The position numbers and the translations under genes were made by a program. Below the pieces are notes generated by a model. It was not told the origin of the DNA. It worked only from the letters and a program-made list of their open reading frames with translations, and searched no databases. 64,000 nt of DNA from Longimicrobiales bacterium. GTDB taxonomy: Bacteria > Gemmatimonadota > Gemmatimonadetes > Longimicrobiales > Gaopeijiaceae. Positions 9,364-17,775 of the stretch are shown in pieces (the stretch's first letter is position 1; every line of letters begins with the position of its first letter). Where the stretch lies: contig OX639991.1 in the NCBI GenBank assembly GCA_951828585.1, positions 620,001 through 684,000 of the forward strand. The letters are read 5' to 3'.

Positions 9364-10269
9364 CTACCGCCCGTAACGGCTCCGCAGCGAATCCAGCCTC
9401 TGCCGGTAGCCCGCGTACCGACCGCCGCAGGACTGGTCCGGGGCCGAGTCGTCACGCCGCCCCACGGGTTCCGCAAACGCCGTCAGGTGAACGACCGTCC
9501 GGCCGGATACGAGCGCGCCCGCAACCAATCCTTCACCAACCACCCCCACATCCCGTCCCAGCCCGACCGCGGCGTGATCGTCGTACGTGCCCTCGACGAT
9601 CCGGTGCAGGAAGCGCCCCGCCTTGCCTTCGAGGGACCCGTTGGCCTCAGGCCGCCTCCTGCCCAGAACGTCGATCGCGTAGCTGCGCACCAGCTTCGGC
9701 AGGAACGCAGCGAAGGTCGCCGGCCGGTCGAGGAGATCCGTCCCGTAGCGCCGTCCTCCGACGACGAACACGGCGCCCAGCTGCCTGGGACTCGCCTCCA
9801 CCGCACTCACGTAGTCGTCCAGACTGTCCTTGTGGCGCTCGAACATGGCCCCCATCTCGCTCGTGGGGGAGGCCGCGCCCAGAGAGGCGGATTCCTCCTC
9901 GATCGAGTCCCACACCCAGCCCTGGTCCGACCGCCGGCTGCCGTGCTCGCGGATCGAGTGCCGGACGCTCTCGAGCTTCTCCGCCCGCCCCCGCGCATTC
10001 TGCACGCGGTCGCTCACGTCGAAGTCTGGGGTCCGGTACGACCACCGTCCCGCCTCGACGCACGACACGGGAATGACCGTGGTGCGCTCGGCCGGAATCA
10101 GCATGGTCAGGTTGGCGACCCGGTTCTGCTTGGCGCCGACGAGCTCCTCGCTGTCGACGATCAGCACGGGCAGGTCGGCCCGGTTCCGCACCGTGAGTTC
10201 GGGGACGCTGCCGCCCTCGGAGACCTCGCGGATGGTGACGAGCTCCTTCCGCAGCCCGTCCTCCAGCAG
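9364..10269 (-). pseudogene. ARPP-1-like (DUF6569) protein, 5' end lost
   Basis: From about 10269 down to the TAG at 9364 the minus strand encodes about 300 residues resembling ARPP-1 (DUF6569). The start reads LLEDGLRKELVTIREVSEGG and is followed by SVPELTVRNRADLPVLIVD, EELVGAKQNRVANLTMLIPA and PVSCVEAGRW, all highly typical. The normal first 40 or so residues are absent. Upstream of 10269 the open frame is only the antisense of a MerR-like gene and is Arg/Pro/His-rich nonsense. No start codon with a ribosome site precedes the homology. The biochemical function of ARPP-1 is not known. Confidence 0.65.
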
Positions 10270-10839
10270 ATCGCGTACTACGTGCAGGAGGGGCTGCTTC
10301 CGCGGGTGGGCCGGCGCGGACCGCGGACCCGGTATCCCGGGCTGGTGCGGGACCGGTTGCTGTTCATAAGGCGGGTGCGGGAGGCGGAGGAGGCGGGTGA
10401 GGTGTCGGCGGTGTCGCTGAGCGACATGCGGGTGGTGTTCGAGCGGGTTTCGCCGGGGCTGATCGCGCGGGTGGCCGATGGGGAGATCGCGGTGACTCCG
10501 GAGCTGGTGGAGCGGGCGTCGACGGCGTTTCGGCTGCCGGAGATGCGGCGGGCGGTGTTGGCGAGGCGGGTGATGGCGCGGGAGGGACGCGCGGAGGAGC
10601 CGAGGCTTCACGCGCCGGTGGAGACGAAAGAGGACCTGCGCGATGTCCTGAGGGAACTTCAGGATCGGGCCCGGGAGCGAGTCGTGCGCTCGCGCTCGTC
10701 GATGGACACCTGGACCCGGATCGAGATCACACCCGAGATCGAGGTGTCGGTGCGGGGGATCACCGATGAGGATAGGGGGCTGGTGGAGAGAGTGAGGCGG
10801 GCGATATGGCGGTTGGTTGGGGAGCGTGGGGCAGAATGA
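10261..10839 (+). pseudogene. MerR-like regulator, 5' end lost
   Basis: The plus strand from about 10264 to the stop at 10839 reads QIAYYVQEGLLPRVGRRGPR, then TRYPGLVRDRLLFIRRVREA, which is the second half of a MerR-type winged-helix DNA-binding domain. A charged linker and a C-terminal tail follow. The first helix of the HTH (about 12-15 residues with the start codon) is missing. In its place is the reverse strand of the ARPP-1-like gene. It is therefore a truncated regulator joined head to head with another truncated gene. Confidence 0.65.
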
Positions 10840-10935
10840 AGTGCTAACATCACGTTTTTCGCCCTGTTCTCCGTTTTATATTACAATAATTCTCACCCAA
10901 GTGCCCAGCGGACCCGCTATCGACCGATAATTCCC

Positions 10936-12420
10936 ATGAACCGCGTACTGAACGACATGCCCGAGGCCTTCGTGTCTCATACGTCGATCAGCCGGGCCGT
11001 GTCGCGGGCGGTCAAGGCCGGGAAGCTCCGAAAAATCGCTTCCCGCCTCTACACCAGCAACCTGGATGACGCTCCCGAGGACATCGTGAGGAGGAACCTC
11101 TGGGGCATCGTCGCGGGGTACTTCCCCGGGGCGCTGATTGCGGACCGCACCGCCTTCGAAGCGGCTCCCGCATCCGACGGCTCCCTCTGCCTCGTCAGCG
11201 AGCGGGGGCGCGGGGTCGAGTTGCCCGGCGTCGTGCTGCGGCCGCGGCGGGGACCCGGGGCGATCGGGTCGGACATGGCGTTCGTCAGTGGACTGCATGT
11301 CAGCTCCCGGGCCAGGGCCTTCGTGGAGAACATGCGTCCTTCACGCGCCCGGGGAGGTCGCGCGCCGCGCACCTTGAGGCGCGCCGAGCTCGAGGAGCGC
11401 CTGGATCGACTGATCCGCACCGCCGGTGAAGAAGGCGTCAATCGACTGCGGGACGACGCCCGGGCCATTGCGGCCGAACTCCGCCTGGAGCCGGAGGCCG
11501 CCCAGCTCGACGCCCTGATCGGCAGTCTGCTCGGGACCCGCCCGGGCCGCCTCGATTCACCGGTGGCCATCGCGCGCGGCCGGGGACGTCCGTACGATCC
11601 GGATCGGATGGAGCTGTTCCACAGGCTGCATCGATCACTCCGCGATCGCCCCCCCAGCTTCCGGCCGGCCCCGCCGCGCAACGCAAGGGGCCGGGCGACG
11701 CTGGCGTTCTTCGAGGCCTATTTCTCGAACTTCCTCGAAGGGACCGAGTTCCTGGTGGACGAGGCCATCCGAATCGTCTTCGACGGCGAGATTCCACGAA
11801 ACCGGCCGGCGGACGCCCGCGATGTGGCCGAAACCTGGCGTATCGTGTCCGATGCGCGGGAGATGGCCCGGACGCCCGGAGACTTCCGCGAACTCGCCGG
11901 CCTCCTGCGAGCGCGCCACCGCAGGATCATGGCGGGACGCCCGGAGGCGCTGCCCGGGGAATTCAAGGCGGAAGAAAACCGTGCCGGACTGACCGTGTTC
12001 ATGGCCCCCGATCTGGTTCCGGGCACCCTGGCCGAGGGATTCGCCCTGTACCGGAGCCTGGAGTCGCCCTTCGAGCGGGCCGTCTACATGATGTTCCTCG
12101 TCAGCGAGGTGCACCCCTTCGCGGACGGCAACGGAAGGATCGCGCGCGTCATGATGAACGCGGAGTTCGTTGCCGGGGGAGAGGAGCGGATCGTCGTTCC
12201 GACCGTGTACCGCGGCAACTACCTCGCGGCGCTGCGGGAGCTGTCTCGAACCGGGCGGCCGGAGCCGCTCGTGCGGGTCCTGGACTATGGGCAGCGGTGG
12301 ACCGCGGCGGTGGACTGGAGGTCGCTCGAGGTGGCGGAGCGGGAGCTGGAGGCGTGCAACGCGTTTCTGGATTCGGATGAAGCCGAGGCGGAGGGCAGGC
12401 GGTTACGGATGCCAGGGTGA
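10936..12420 (+). CDS. Fic-family protein (AMPylator) with N-terminal winged helix
   Basis: A 494-residue protein. Residues 1-60 form an AbiEi-like winged helix (SHTSISRAVSRAVKAGKLRK) that probably binds DNA. The Fic domain carries the full catalytic motif HPFADGNGRIAR at residues 393-404, with the His needed to transfer AMP from ATP to a target hydroxyl. An inhibitory-helix motif of the S/T-xxx-E-G kind, SNFLEG, is at residues 264-269, making this a class II Fic that is autoinhibited until the helix moves. The 96-bp upstream region is strikingly AT-rich compared with its surroundings. The target is unknown. Proteins of this architecture (COG3177) are common and often lie in accessory regions, as here. 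Confidence 0.9.
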   Translation: MNRVLNDMPEAFVSHTSISRAVSRAVKAGKLRKIASRLYTSNLDDAPEDIVRRNLWGIVAGYFPGALIADRTAFEAAPASDGSLCLVSERGRGVELPGVVLRPRRGPGAIGSDMAFVSGLHVSSRARAFVENMRPSRARGGRAPRTLRRAELEERLDRLIRTAGEEGVNRLRDDARAIAAELRLEPEAAQLDALIGSLLGTRPGRLDSPVAIARGRGRPYDPDRMELFHRLHRSLRDRPPSFRPAPPRNARGRATLAFFEAYFSNFLEGTEFLVDEAIRIVFDGEIPRNRPADARDVAETWRIVSDAREMARTPGDFRELAGLLRARHRRIMAGRPEALPGEFKAEENRAGLTVFMAPDLVPGTLAEGFALYRSLESPFERAVYMMFLVSEVHPFADGNGRIARVMMNAEFVAGGEERIVVPTVYRGNYLAALRELSRTGRPEPLVRVLDYGQRWTAAVDWRSLEVAERELEACNAFLDSDEAEAEGRRLRMPG

Positions 12421-13250
12421 GGGCGCGGGGGAGCTGGGACTGCGGCACGATCAACCAATTGCCGGACGATGACGTCTTCCACGTAGTTCGCCCCGCCGCG
12501 CTCGCGAATCACCGAGGGTGGAACGCCGACGCGCCGTCGCGCAAGCCGGCGATAGTTCGCGCGGTGGGAAAAGCCGAGGGCAAGGGCCACGGCGCCCCCT
12601 GGCTGCCCGCTCCAGTCGGCGAGGTGCTCGACCGCGAAGATGCGCGCCAGCGACAGGACGGCCCCGGGAGCGGGTATCCCGAGTGCGTTGCAGCGGCGGT
12701 AGAGGGTGCGTTGCGCCAGAGCGAGCCCGCTGGCGGCCTCCAGCACGGTGGAAGCGCCGAGCGACCGGTGCAGCGCATGTCGCAGGAGCCGGTGGGCGAC
12801 CGGGTGCGCGTCGCGTCGTACGCGTTCCAGCAGTTGGTCCACGCGTCGCGCGTCAATGCTCCGGAGGATGGCCGTGTCCAGGGAAGCGATGTCGTCGTCT
12901 ACGCCCTGGCGCAGTCGGGCCGTGAACGGGGCTGCCGGACTCGCCGGGGTAGTTTCCGCCGAGTCGGTTCCTCCATAGTGGATGAGCGGGGTGTCCGACC
13001 AATCCCGGGAACCGGCCCGGCGCGCGTTGGTGGAGGATGGCCCGTTGGTGCGTTCAGAAGTCGCGTCTATGACAGCGGGCGCCCCCGGATGTAGCTCTCC
13101 GAGCTCCGCGAGTTCCTCCCAGTCCGCCGCACGGATCATCGGGCCGATCACGCGGGCGGAATCCCCCATGCGAAGAACCGTTTCGATTCGAACGGCAACC
13201 CGGGACGTTGGGTTCAGAGCAAGGAGCGGGGGCGTGGTTTGGCCAGTCAC
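12285..13250 (-). CDS. AraC-type helix-turn-helix regulator
   Basis: A 321-residue protein read from GTG 13250, which overlaps the stop of the upstream membrane-protein gene as GTGA. Residues about 165-255 form a double-HTH AraC-type domain: SGLALAQRTLYRRCNALGIP, then GGAVALALGFSHRANYRRLA and VGVPPSVIRERGG. The N-terminal 160 residues match no family I recognise. The last 45 codons run antisense to the end of the Fic gene for 136 bp and are Ser/Arg-rich, so the natural stop may once have been earlier. Coupling to the membrane protein suggests the two act together, for example as sensor and regulator; this is inference. Confidence 0.65.
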   Translation of the reverse strand: MTGQTTPPLLALNPTSRVAVRIETVLRMGDSARVIGPMIRAADWEELAELGELHPGAPAVIDATSERTNGPSSTNARRAGSRDWSDTPLIHYGGTDSAETTPASPAAPFTARLRQGVDDDIASLDTAILRSIDARRVDQLLERVRRDAHPVAHRLLRHALHRSLGASTVLEAASGLALAQRTLYRRCNALGIPAPGAVLSLARIFAVEHLADWSGQPGGAVALALGFSHRANYRRLARRRVGVPPSVIRERGGANYVEDVIVRQLVDRAAVPAPPRPHPGIRNRLPSASASSESRNALHASSSRSATSSDLQSTAAVHRCP

Positions 13251-14437
13251 GTGCTCGCCGTCGCGGCCAGCGTCGGACGGCGGCTCGCAATCCAGACAAT
13301 CGCTGCGGATCCCACGAAACCCACCGCCACGGCCGAGACGACGCTCATCGGCACTCCGCCAATCGGGCTGACGAGCAGGAGCCCTGCGGCGAGGCAGGTC
13401 CAACCGGTGTAGAAGCCGCCGATACGGGTCAGCTCGAGTTGTAGCCTCTTCCATCCGGCAGTCCTCGGCTCAGCTGCGGCTGGTGCTGTCTGCAGGGCTT
13501 TGACGATCTCCTTGGCCTTGCTCTCCGAAAGGGTCGCCGCAGGTGCGGCGATGCGGCGAATGGCGCTTGCAAGGTGCGCCATTTCACGTTCTTGCCGGGT
13601 GAGGGCCACGGTATCGAGGTCCAATTCCGAATCCTGGGCGACGGCGGAGACGATGCGATCCAACGACTTCGGGTCCACCGAGTCCGCCGCGCTCGCGAAT
13701 CCCCGACCGATGCGGATGCCCAAGGCGTGGCGTTCCCGCCAGGCCAGGAGGGCGGTCAAGAGGGTCGGCAGGAACAGCGGACCCAGTATGATCCATGCGG
13801 CCGAGGCGCCGCGGTTTAGAATGAAGCTTGTCGCAATCAGGAGCGGCAGCAGAAAGGAAGCTACCAGAGCCAGGCATGCGAACCAGTGTGCGACATCGCG
13901 GTTGCGGGGACGCCACCCCCTTGTGACATGCCCGACCAGCGCACCCGCGCATCCCGCGACAAGGGTTAGAAGCCCCACGGTGACCGGGAGCGCGAAGCGA
14001 ACCAACTGGAGGGTTCTCGGCGTTGCCCGTGCCGGTTCGGGCGGTGTGCCCTGGCCCGCTTCCACCAGGGATTCGGTGATGGTCGGGCCAAATGCGGCGA
14101 GCACATATGCAGCCAGCGCGAAGGCGACCACGAGAACCCACTGACGGGCTCGGGTTCCCGGCGTCTGGCAGCCGGTCAGATCGAAGCGGTCCCGAGCGGC
14201 GGCGAATACCGCCGGCGCGATCAGGAGCGACAGCGCGAGCGTCATGGGGCCAGCCACCATGACCAGCCTACCCAAGGTGGTCGTTTCTGCTCGCAATCCA
14301 ACGAGGGCGGTCCACATGTAAAGCGCATAGAGCCCGGACAGTCCCAGGAACCAGGTTCCCGCGAGACGGGCGAACGCCGCGACCGGGGCCCGTTTGGCCG
14401 ATCCGGGACGACGGGGGGGACCCTGGGAGGTCATCAT
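13247..14437 (-). CDS. Polytopic membrane protein of unknown function
   Basis: A 396-residue protein with a basic N-terminus and about eight hydrophobic segments: six between residues 25 and 235, a soluble stretch of about 90 residues (RIGRGFASAADSVDPKSLDR onward), and two more near the C-terminus. I do not recognise a family. The C-terminal soluble part is charged and probably cytoplasmic. The gene follows the second propeller gene by 121 bp in the same direction and is coupled by GTGA to the AraC-type gene. It might be a signal-transducing membrane partner for that regulator. Confidence 0.6.
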   Translation of the reverse strand: MMTSQGPPRRPGSAKRAPVAAFARLAGTWFLGLSGLYALYMWTALVGLRAETTTLGRLVMVAGPMTLALSLLIAPAVFAAARDRFDLTGCQTPGTRARQWVLVVAFALAAYVLAAFGPTITESLVEAGQGTPPEPARATPRTLQLVRFALPVTVGLLTLVAGCAGALVGHVTRGWRPRNRDVAHWFACLALVASFLLPLLIATSFILNRGASAAWIILGPLFLPTLLTALLAWRERHALGIRIGRGFASAADSVDPKSLDRIVSAVAQDSELDLDTVALTRQEREMAHLASAIRRIAAPAATLSESKAKEIVKALQTAPAAAEPRTAGWKRLQLELTRIGGFYTGWTCLAAGLLLVSPIGGVPMSVVSAVAVGFVGSAAIVWIASRRPTLAATAST

Positions 14438-14558
14438 GGATAGCTGGAGTCGGGGGTGCGGGAGGGTGGTCTGTCAACGGGGAACGATCAATCCAAGGAT
14501 CCCAACTGGCTCACCAGCTCAGGCTGCGAGCCAGATTGAGGATCATAGCTTAGCTAAG
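14438..14558. other. Short intergenic gap with two small dyads
   Basis: This gap holds an inverted repeat CTGGCTC / GAGCCAG with a 15-base loop and, next to the stop of the propeller gene, the 10-bp palindrome CTTAGCTAAG at 14549-14558. Neither has a following T-run, so I do not call a terminator. Confidence 0.4.
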
Positions 14559-15644
14559 TCAGTCCCGGATTCGCAATCTCACCAGCGATGTGACGCCGAG
14601 GGCATCGTACCGCGTGGCGAGTAGGTCCCCATTCGAGCACTGGAACCACGGCTCATAGAGGACCGCATCCGACCGTTCTTCGGCGGCCAGCGTACCATCG
14701 GCATCAAACAGCTGCCAGATGGTGTGGCGCAGTGCGGGGTCGGGATTGGACCGGGTGATGACGTTCAGGACCCTACCATCGCCGAGCCCAAAGACGCCCC
14801 GTGATTGCGGATACCAGGCTCGGAAGCTGGTAACAGGAACTCCTTCGTCGTTTACCTCTTTGATGAGAATATCGTCCCCGGGGGACTTCAGCAGTCCTTC
14901 GATGGCTGCGATCTTATGGGCTTCGGGGGCTGCGGTCGTGAGGGCCGGGTCTTCGTATTGGATGATCTCATGCGGCGCTGCTCTTGAGTAAAGGAGGGAG
15001 CCATCCGCCAGGGCATCGAGCGCCCCGCCTGTACCCGCGAAGCGGGCCATCATGTCCTCGGCTTCCATCGGTGCGCCGAAACTGCGAATGTAGGCCCCGT
15101 CATCCCCGAACTGGTGAATGGCGTAGGGGGTTCCGAACACTCCGCCGCTGATGGCGAAACCGCCCGAAGGCAGGGCTGCAAATCCCTTGATCCATCCGAC
15201 CTTCAACGGGAGGGTGATGCGGCGAACCGATTCACCGGCGGGAGTGAAGATCTCGATAGCATTCCGGCTCATATCGTTGACGGCGATATTGCCATTGGGG
15301 AGGATGTCGATCCGGTTGATCCCGCGTACTTCGCCGGGTCCGTCCCCTTCCCTGGCGACGATGTAATCATCCTCCCTGGTTCCGTCCGGGTCGATGACCC
15401 ACACCTCGCGAACGTCCGCAATCCAGATTGTGCCCATGGAGGTTTCGATAGCTGCCCGGATCCTCGAGAGTCGGTCCAGCCGGGAGTTGCCGTCGAGTAC
15501 CCATACCTCGGTGACGGAAAGCCTGCCTACGGGGGTTTGCTGGCCCCAAAGGGGAGAGACGAGGGCCAGGGCCGTCCACCCGGCGAGCGCCGCGGCCCGC
15601 CGGGTGGACTGAGGGGTCCTAACCGTCAATTGGTGCCGCCGCAC
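14559..15644 (-). CDS. Exported six-bladed beta-propeller protein
   Basis: A 361-residue protein with an N-terminal signal (AALAGWTALALVSPLWGQQ) followed by repeated blade-like segments, for example GTIWIADVREVWVIDPDGT, then EGDGPGEVRGINRIDILPNG and GRVLNVITRSNPD. The GEGPGE-type motif is typical of the NHL/6-bladed propeller proteins abundant in Gemmatimonadota and Bacteroidota. No catalytic residues stand out; a binding role at the cell surface or in the periplasm is likely. Its start overlaps the Cys-rich protein gene by 26 bp, so the two are probably cotranslated. Confidence 0.75.
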   Translation of the reverse strand: MRRHQLTVRTPQSTRRAAALAGWTALALVSPLWGQQTPVGRLSVTEVWVLDGNSRLDRLSRIRAAIETSMGTIWIADVREVWVIDPDGTREDDYIVAREGDGPGEVRGINRIDILPNGNIAVNDMSRNAIEIFTPAGESVRRITLPLKVGWIKGFAALPSGGFAISGGVFGTPYAIHQFGDDGAYIRSFGAPMEAEDMMARFAGTGGALDALADGSLLYSRAAPHEIIQYEDPALTTAAPEAHKIAAIEGLLKSPGDDILIKEVNDEGVPVTSFRAWYPQSRGVFGLGDGRVLNVITRSNPDPALRHTIWQLFDADGTLAAEERSDAVLYEPWFQCSNGDLLATRYDALGVTSLVRLRIRD

Positions 15645-16146
15645 GGAGGCGGTCGTTCAGCATGTGGACATATTGGGTCAGGGAATACCGGAGTCGGTAG
15701 GCATCGAATTGCTCCCCTTCCACGCGATCAAACGTTCCGTCTCCGATCGCACGATACGCTACCGTCAGTTCTCCGTTTCCGCAGCCCCATGTTCCGAACA
15801 CATCTCCTTCCAGTCTCGCGACCACCACGCCCTCAGCTTCGCCGGTTTGCTCGGGGGGGACCAACTGCATGTCCCCGTCTTCGAGGTTCAGGGCAAAGGT
15901 GGGGTTGCAGATGTCGCCGGCGAGTTGGCAACATCCGTTGTTGGGGTTGTCCGGGTCGGTACCGCCCATGTTGCAGGAGGTGGACCCCCACACCGAACGG
16001 TCGCAATTGGCGCAGTCCGTGCAGGTCATGCAGCGCTCCGGCAGCGGCGGTCCGCCTCCATCTTGGGCGCTGGCGACACCGGATGTCGCGAGTGAGAGGG
16101 CGACCGCGATGAACGCGATCCCGAGTTTCCTGATTACCTCGTTCAT
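15619..16146 (-). CDS. Exported cysteine-rich protein, 175 aa, unknown family
   Basis: The ATG at 16146 is preceded by AAGGAGAA, an excellent ribosome site, so the longer frame upstream is not used. A clear signal peptide (residues 1-28, ending VASAQ) precedes a Cys-rich head with CMTCTDCANC, then single and paired cysteines in STSCNMGG, GCCQLAGDICN. A ninth Cys lies in GTWGCGNG. The C-terminal half is a small acidic beta-rich domain with no Cys. I recognise no family. It overlaps the second propeller gene by 26 bp and follows a smaller Cys-rich peptide gene, so it looks like part of the same exported, disulfide-dependent system. Confidence 0.65.
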   Translation of the reverse strand: MNEVIRKLGIAFIAVALSLATSGVASAQDGGGPPLPERCMTCTDCANCDRSVWGSTSCNMGGTDPDNPNNGCCQLAGDICNPTFALNLEDGDMQLVPPEQTGEAEGVVVARLEGDVFGTWGCGNGELTVAYRAIGDGTFDRVEGEQFDAYRLRYSLTQYVHMLNDRLRAAAPIDG

Positions 16147-16210
16147 GAGGGGTTCTCCTTGTGTAGGAGGGTGAAGGGCGGCTGGGACGCGTATCGTCCC
16201 TGCCGCTGGC

Positions 16211-16229
16211 GGGTCGGATTTCCCGACCC
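16211..16229. other. Stable hairpin between the two Cys-rich genes
   Basis: GGGTCGG and CCGACCC form a perfect 7-bp stem around a 5-base loop. It lies between the peptide gene (ends 16295) and the Cys-rich protein gene (starts 16146). There is no U-run on the minus-strand transcript, so it is more likely an mRNA-processing or stability element than an intrinsic terminator. Confidence 0.45.
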
Positions 16230-16294
16230 TATCGATCACGCCATCGGCCCTGGGTTCGTGTCCTCCTAGGGGGAGGCGGGAAATGATTGGAGAC

Positions 16295-16525
16295 TTACTG
16301 GCTCTCGTCTGGTCTCTCGCAATCCTCGGTGGTCAGACAGTTCCAGACGAAGAGGCAACACCTGTCACAGCAGTAGGGCCGCCCGGATGTCGTCTTCTTG
16401 CAACAATGGAAATAGAAGGCGCTACGAGCCTCCTGCGCCCTGCCCTCCGAGGCTCCTGTCACGAGCGGTAGGAGTGCGAGGTTGGCGAGGAACGCGATTA
16501 GTATCCAAGTGGGTTTGTTCTTCAT
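16295..16525 (-). CDS. Small exported Cys-rich peptide, 76 aa
   Basis: A signal peptide (MKNKPTWILIAFLANLALLP, cleavage probably near residues 24-31) is followed by a mature part of about 45 residues with eight cysteines in the pattern CC-x9-CC-xx-CC-x5-C-x5-C. The start ATG overlaps the stop of the upstream propeller lipoprotein as ATGA, supporting this as a real coupled gene despite its size. I recognise no family. The neighbouring thioredoxin-like protein could form or reduce its disulfides. It might be a structural, signalling or toxin-like peptide; nothing in the sequence decides. Confidence 0.7.
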   Translation of the reverse strand: MKNKPTWILIAFLANLALLPLVTGASEGRAQEARSAFYFHCCKKTTSGRPYCCDRCCLFVWNCLTTEDCERPDESQ

Positions 16526-17775
16526 GGCTTGAGTTTTCCTCGGTTCGTGGGCCACGCTTGGCGCGTGGCTGGGATGGTGGATGGTGATCGTGGGCGTTGA
16601 CGGGCGAAAGGCGGAACAAAGACGGTCGCGAGGCGCTGCAGGCCACCGGTGTCGGCGACCACTCCGAAGGCAAACGACTCGGTAATGCGGTGTGGGATGA
16701 AACCGGCGGGGAAAACCACGCGTGAAAAGGCCGGGGACGTTCGGTGAAAGCTCACGGTCGTCCACAGGGGACCATAGCCGAGAGGATGAGATCCTTCGAA
16801 GCTCTGGATCCAGACCAGGTTCGGGGCACACTTGAGGTCGACGGCGATTGGCTTTTCGGTTGCAAACAGGTCGGCGAAGTTCGCGGCCGCCTCGGTCGCA
16901 AGGCTGGAGATCTCGGTCTCCGAGGCACTCCCTCGCTCGATCTCGGCCCGGACTCTCGACATCATGTATGCAATCCGGGCGTCGCTGCCCAGCGGTTCAG
17001 AATGCCACGGCAGGGCAAACGCCGCGCGCTCGTTTCGAGCCGGATCCAGCATGAAGAGCGCTCGGGAAACGGGATCGAGAACGGCAATCCGCCCATCCGG
17101 ACAACCGTCCCAAAGGGGCACGGGCGCCAGGAGGCTGGCGGAGGGGAGGTGCGCGGCTCCGGGCAGATCCGTGGCGAAGTCAAACAGCGCTCTTGGGTCA
17201 CCGCCGTCGTCGGGAATGCGCACCAGTCGGCCGTTCCACAGGTCGCTGCCGCGGTTGACCCCCGAGTCGTAGCTCGCCACGACGAGACCGCCGGGCACGG
17301 GAACGGCCCTAAATGGGTCGCCGAAGGTGACGGTACCGATGTCCGACCGGATGGCTCCCCGAAGGGGGGTGCGCGAGGAGGAGAGCAGGGCACCGCCGGT
17401 GGAAAAGGTGAGAGCCGCGAAGGATCCCGAATCCCACACGGTAAGGGAGCCGCTGGATCCGCCGGGCCAGATGGCTGATGGAAAACGGAACTCGCCGGGT
17501 CCCTCTCCGACACTTCCGAATCTGGCCGTCAGCTTCCCGGTCGGTCCGACACCATGCACGTGGGGCGCGGACGCAGTCAGAGCCCATATTGTGTCATCAA
17601 CGACCAAGACATCCCTGACATCCCACAATGCGTCCTGGGCGGGAGACAGCACGGTGAGCGACTGCGGGTCGATCGGAATGACCGGCATATCCACGAGTTG
17701 TGGCCCGTCGCATGACGAAATGGCGAGTATCGCTGGAAGCGCGAGCGAGCATGGGAGACGTGTCACTTCTCTCAT
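16522..17775 (-). CDS. Beta-propeller lipoprotein
   Basis: A 417-residue protein with a lipoprotein signal (SLALPAILAISSC, lipid-modified Cys near residue 22). Blade-like repeats such as DDTIWALTASAPHVHGVGP and FGSVGEGPGEFRFPSAIWPG mark a six-bladed propeller of the same class as the gene at 14559. The last 35 residues are Pro/Arg/Thr-rich and look unstructured. It starts inside the stop of the thioredoxin-like gene (ATGA) and ends inside the start of the Cys-rich peptide gene (ATGA), so three products are translationally linked. It is probably anchored in the outer or inner membrane facing the periplasm. Confidence 0.75.
   Translation of the reverse strand: MREVTRLPCSLALPAILAISSCDGPQLVDMPVIPIDPQSLTVLSPAQDALWDVRDVLVVDDTIWALTASAPHVHGVGPTGKLTARFGSVGEGPGEFRFPSAIWPGGSSGSLTVWDSGSFAALTFSTGGALLSSSRTPLRGAIRSDIGTVTFGDPFRAVPVPGGLVVASYDSGVNRGSDLWNGRLVRIPDDGGDPRALFDFATDLPGAAHLPSASLLAPVPLWDGCPDGRIAVLDPVSRALFMLDPARNERAAFALPWHSEPLGSDARIAYMMSRVRAEIERGSASETEISSLATEAAANFADLFATEKPIAVDLKCAPNLVWIQSFEGSHPLGYGPLWTTVSFHRTSPAFSRVVFPAGFIPHRITESFAFGVVADTGGLQRLATVFVPPFARQRPRSPSTIPATRQAWPTNRGKLKP

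Noticed and set aside
9127-10260. Single 570-codon plus-strand gene ending at 10839
   Set aside because: Its first two thirds are antisense of the ARPP-1-like sequence; only the part after about 10261 is MerR-like.
16211-16229. Intrinsic terminator
   Set aside because: The stem is strong but no T-run follows on either strand.
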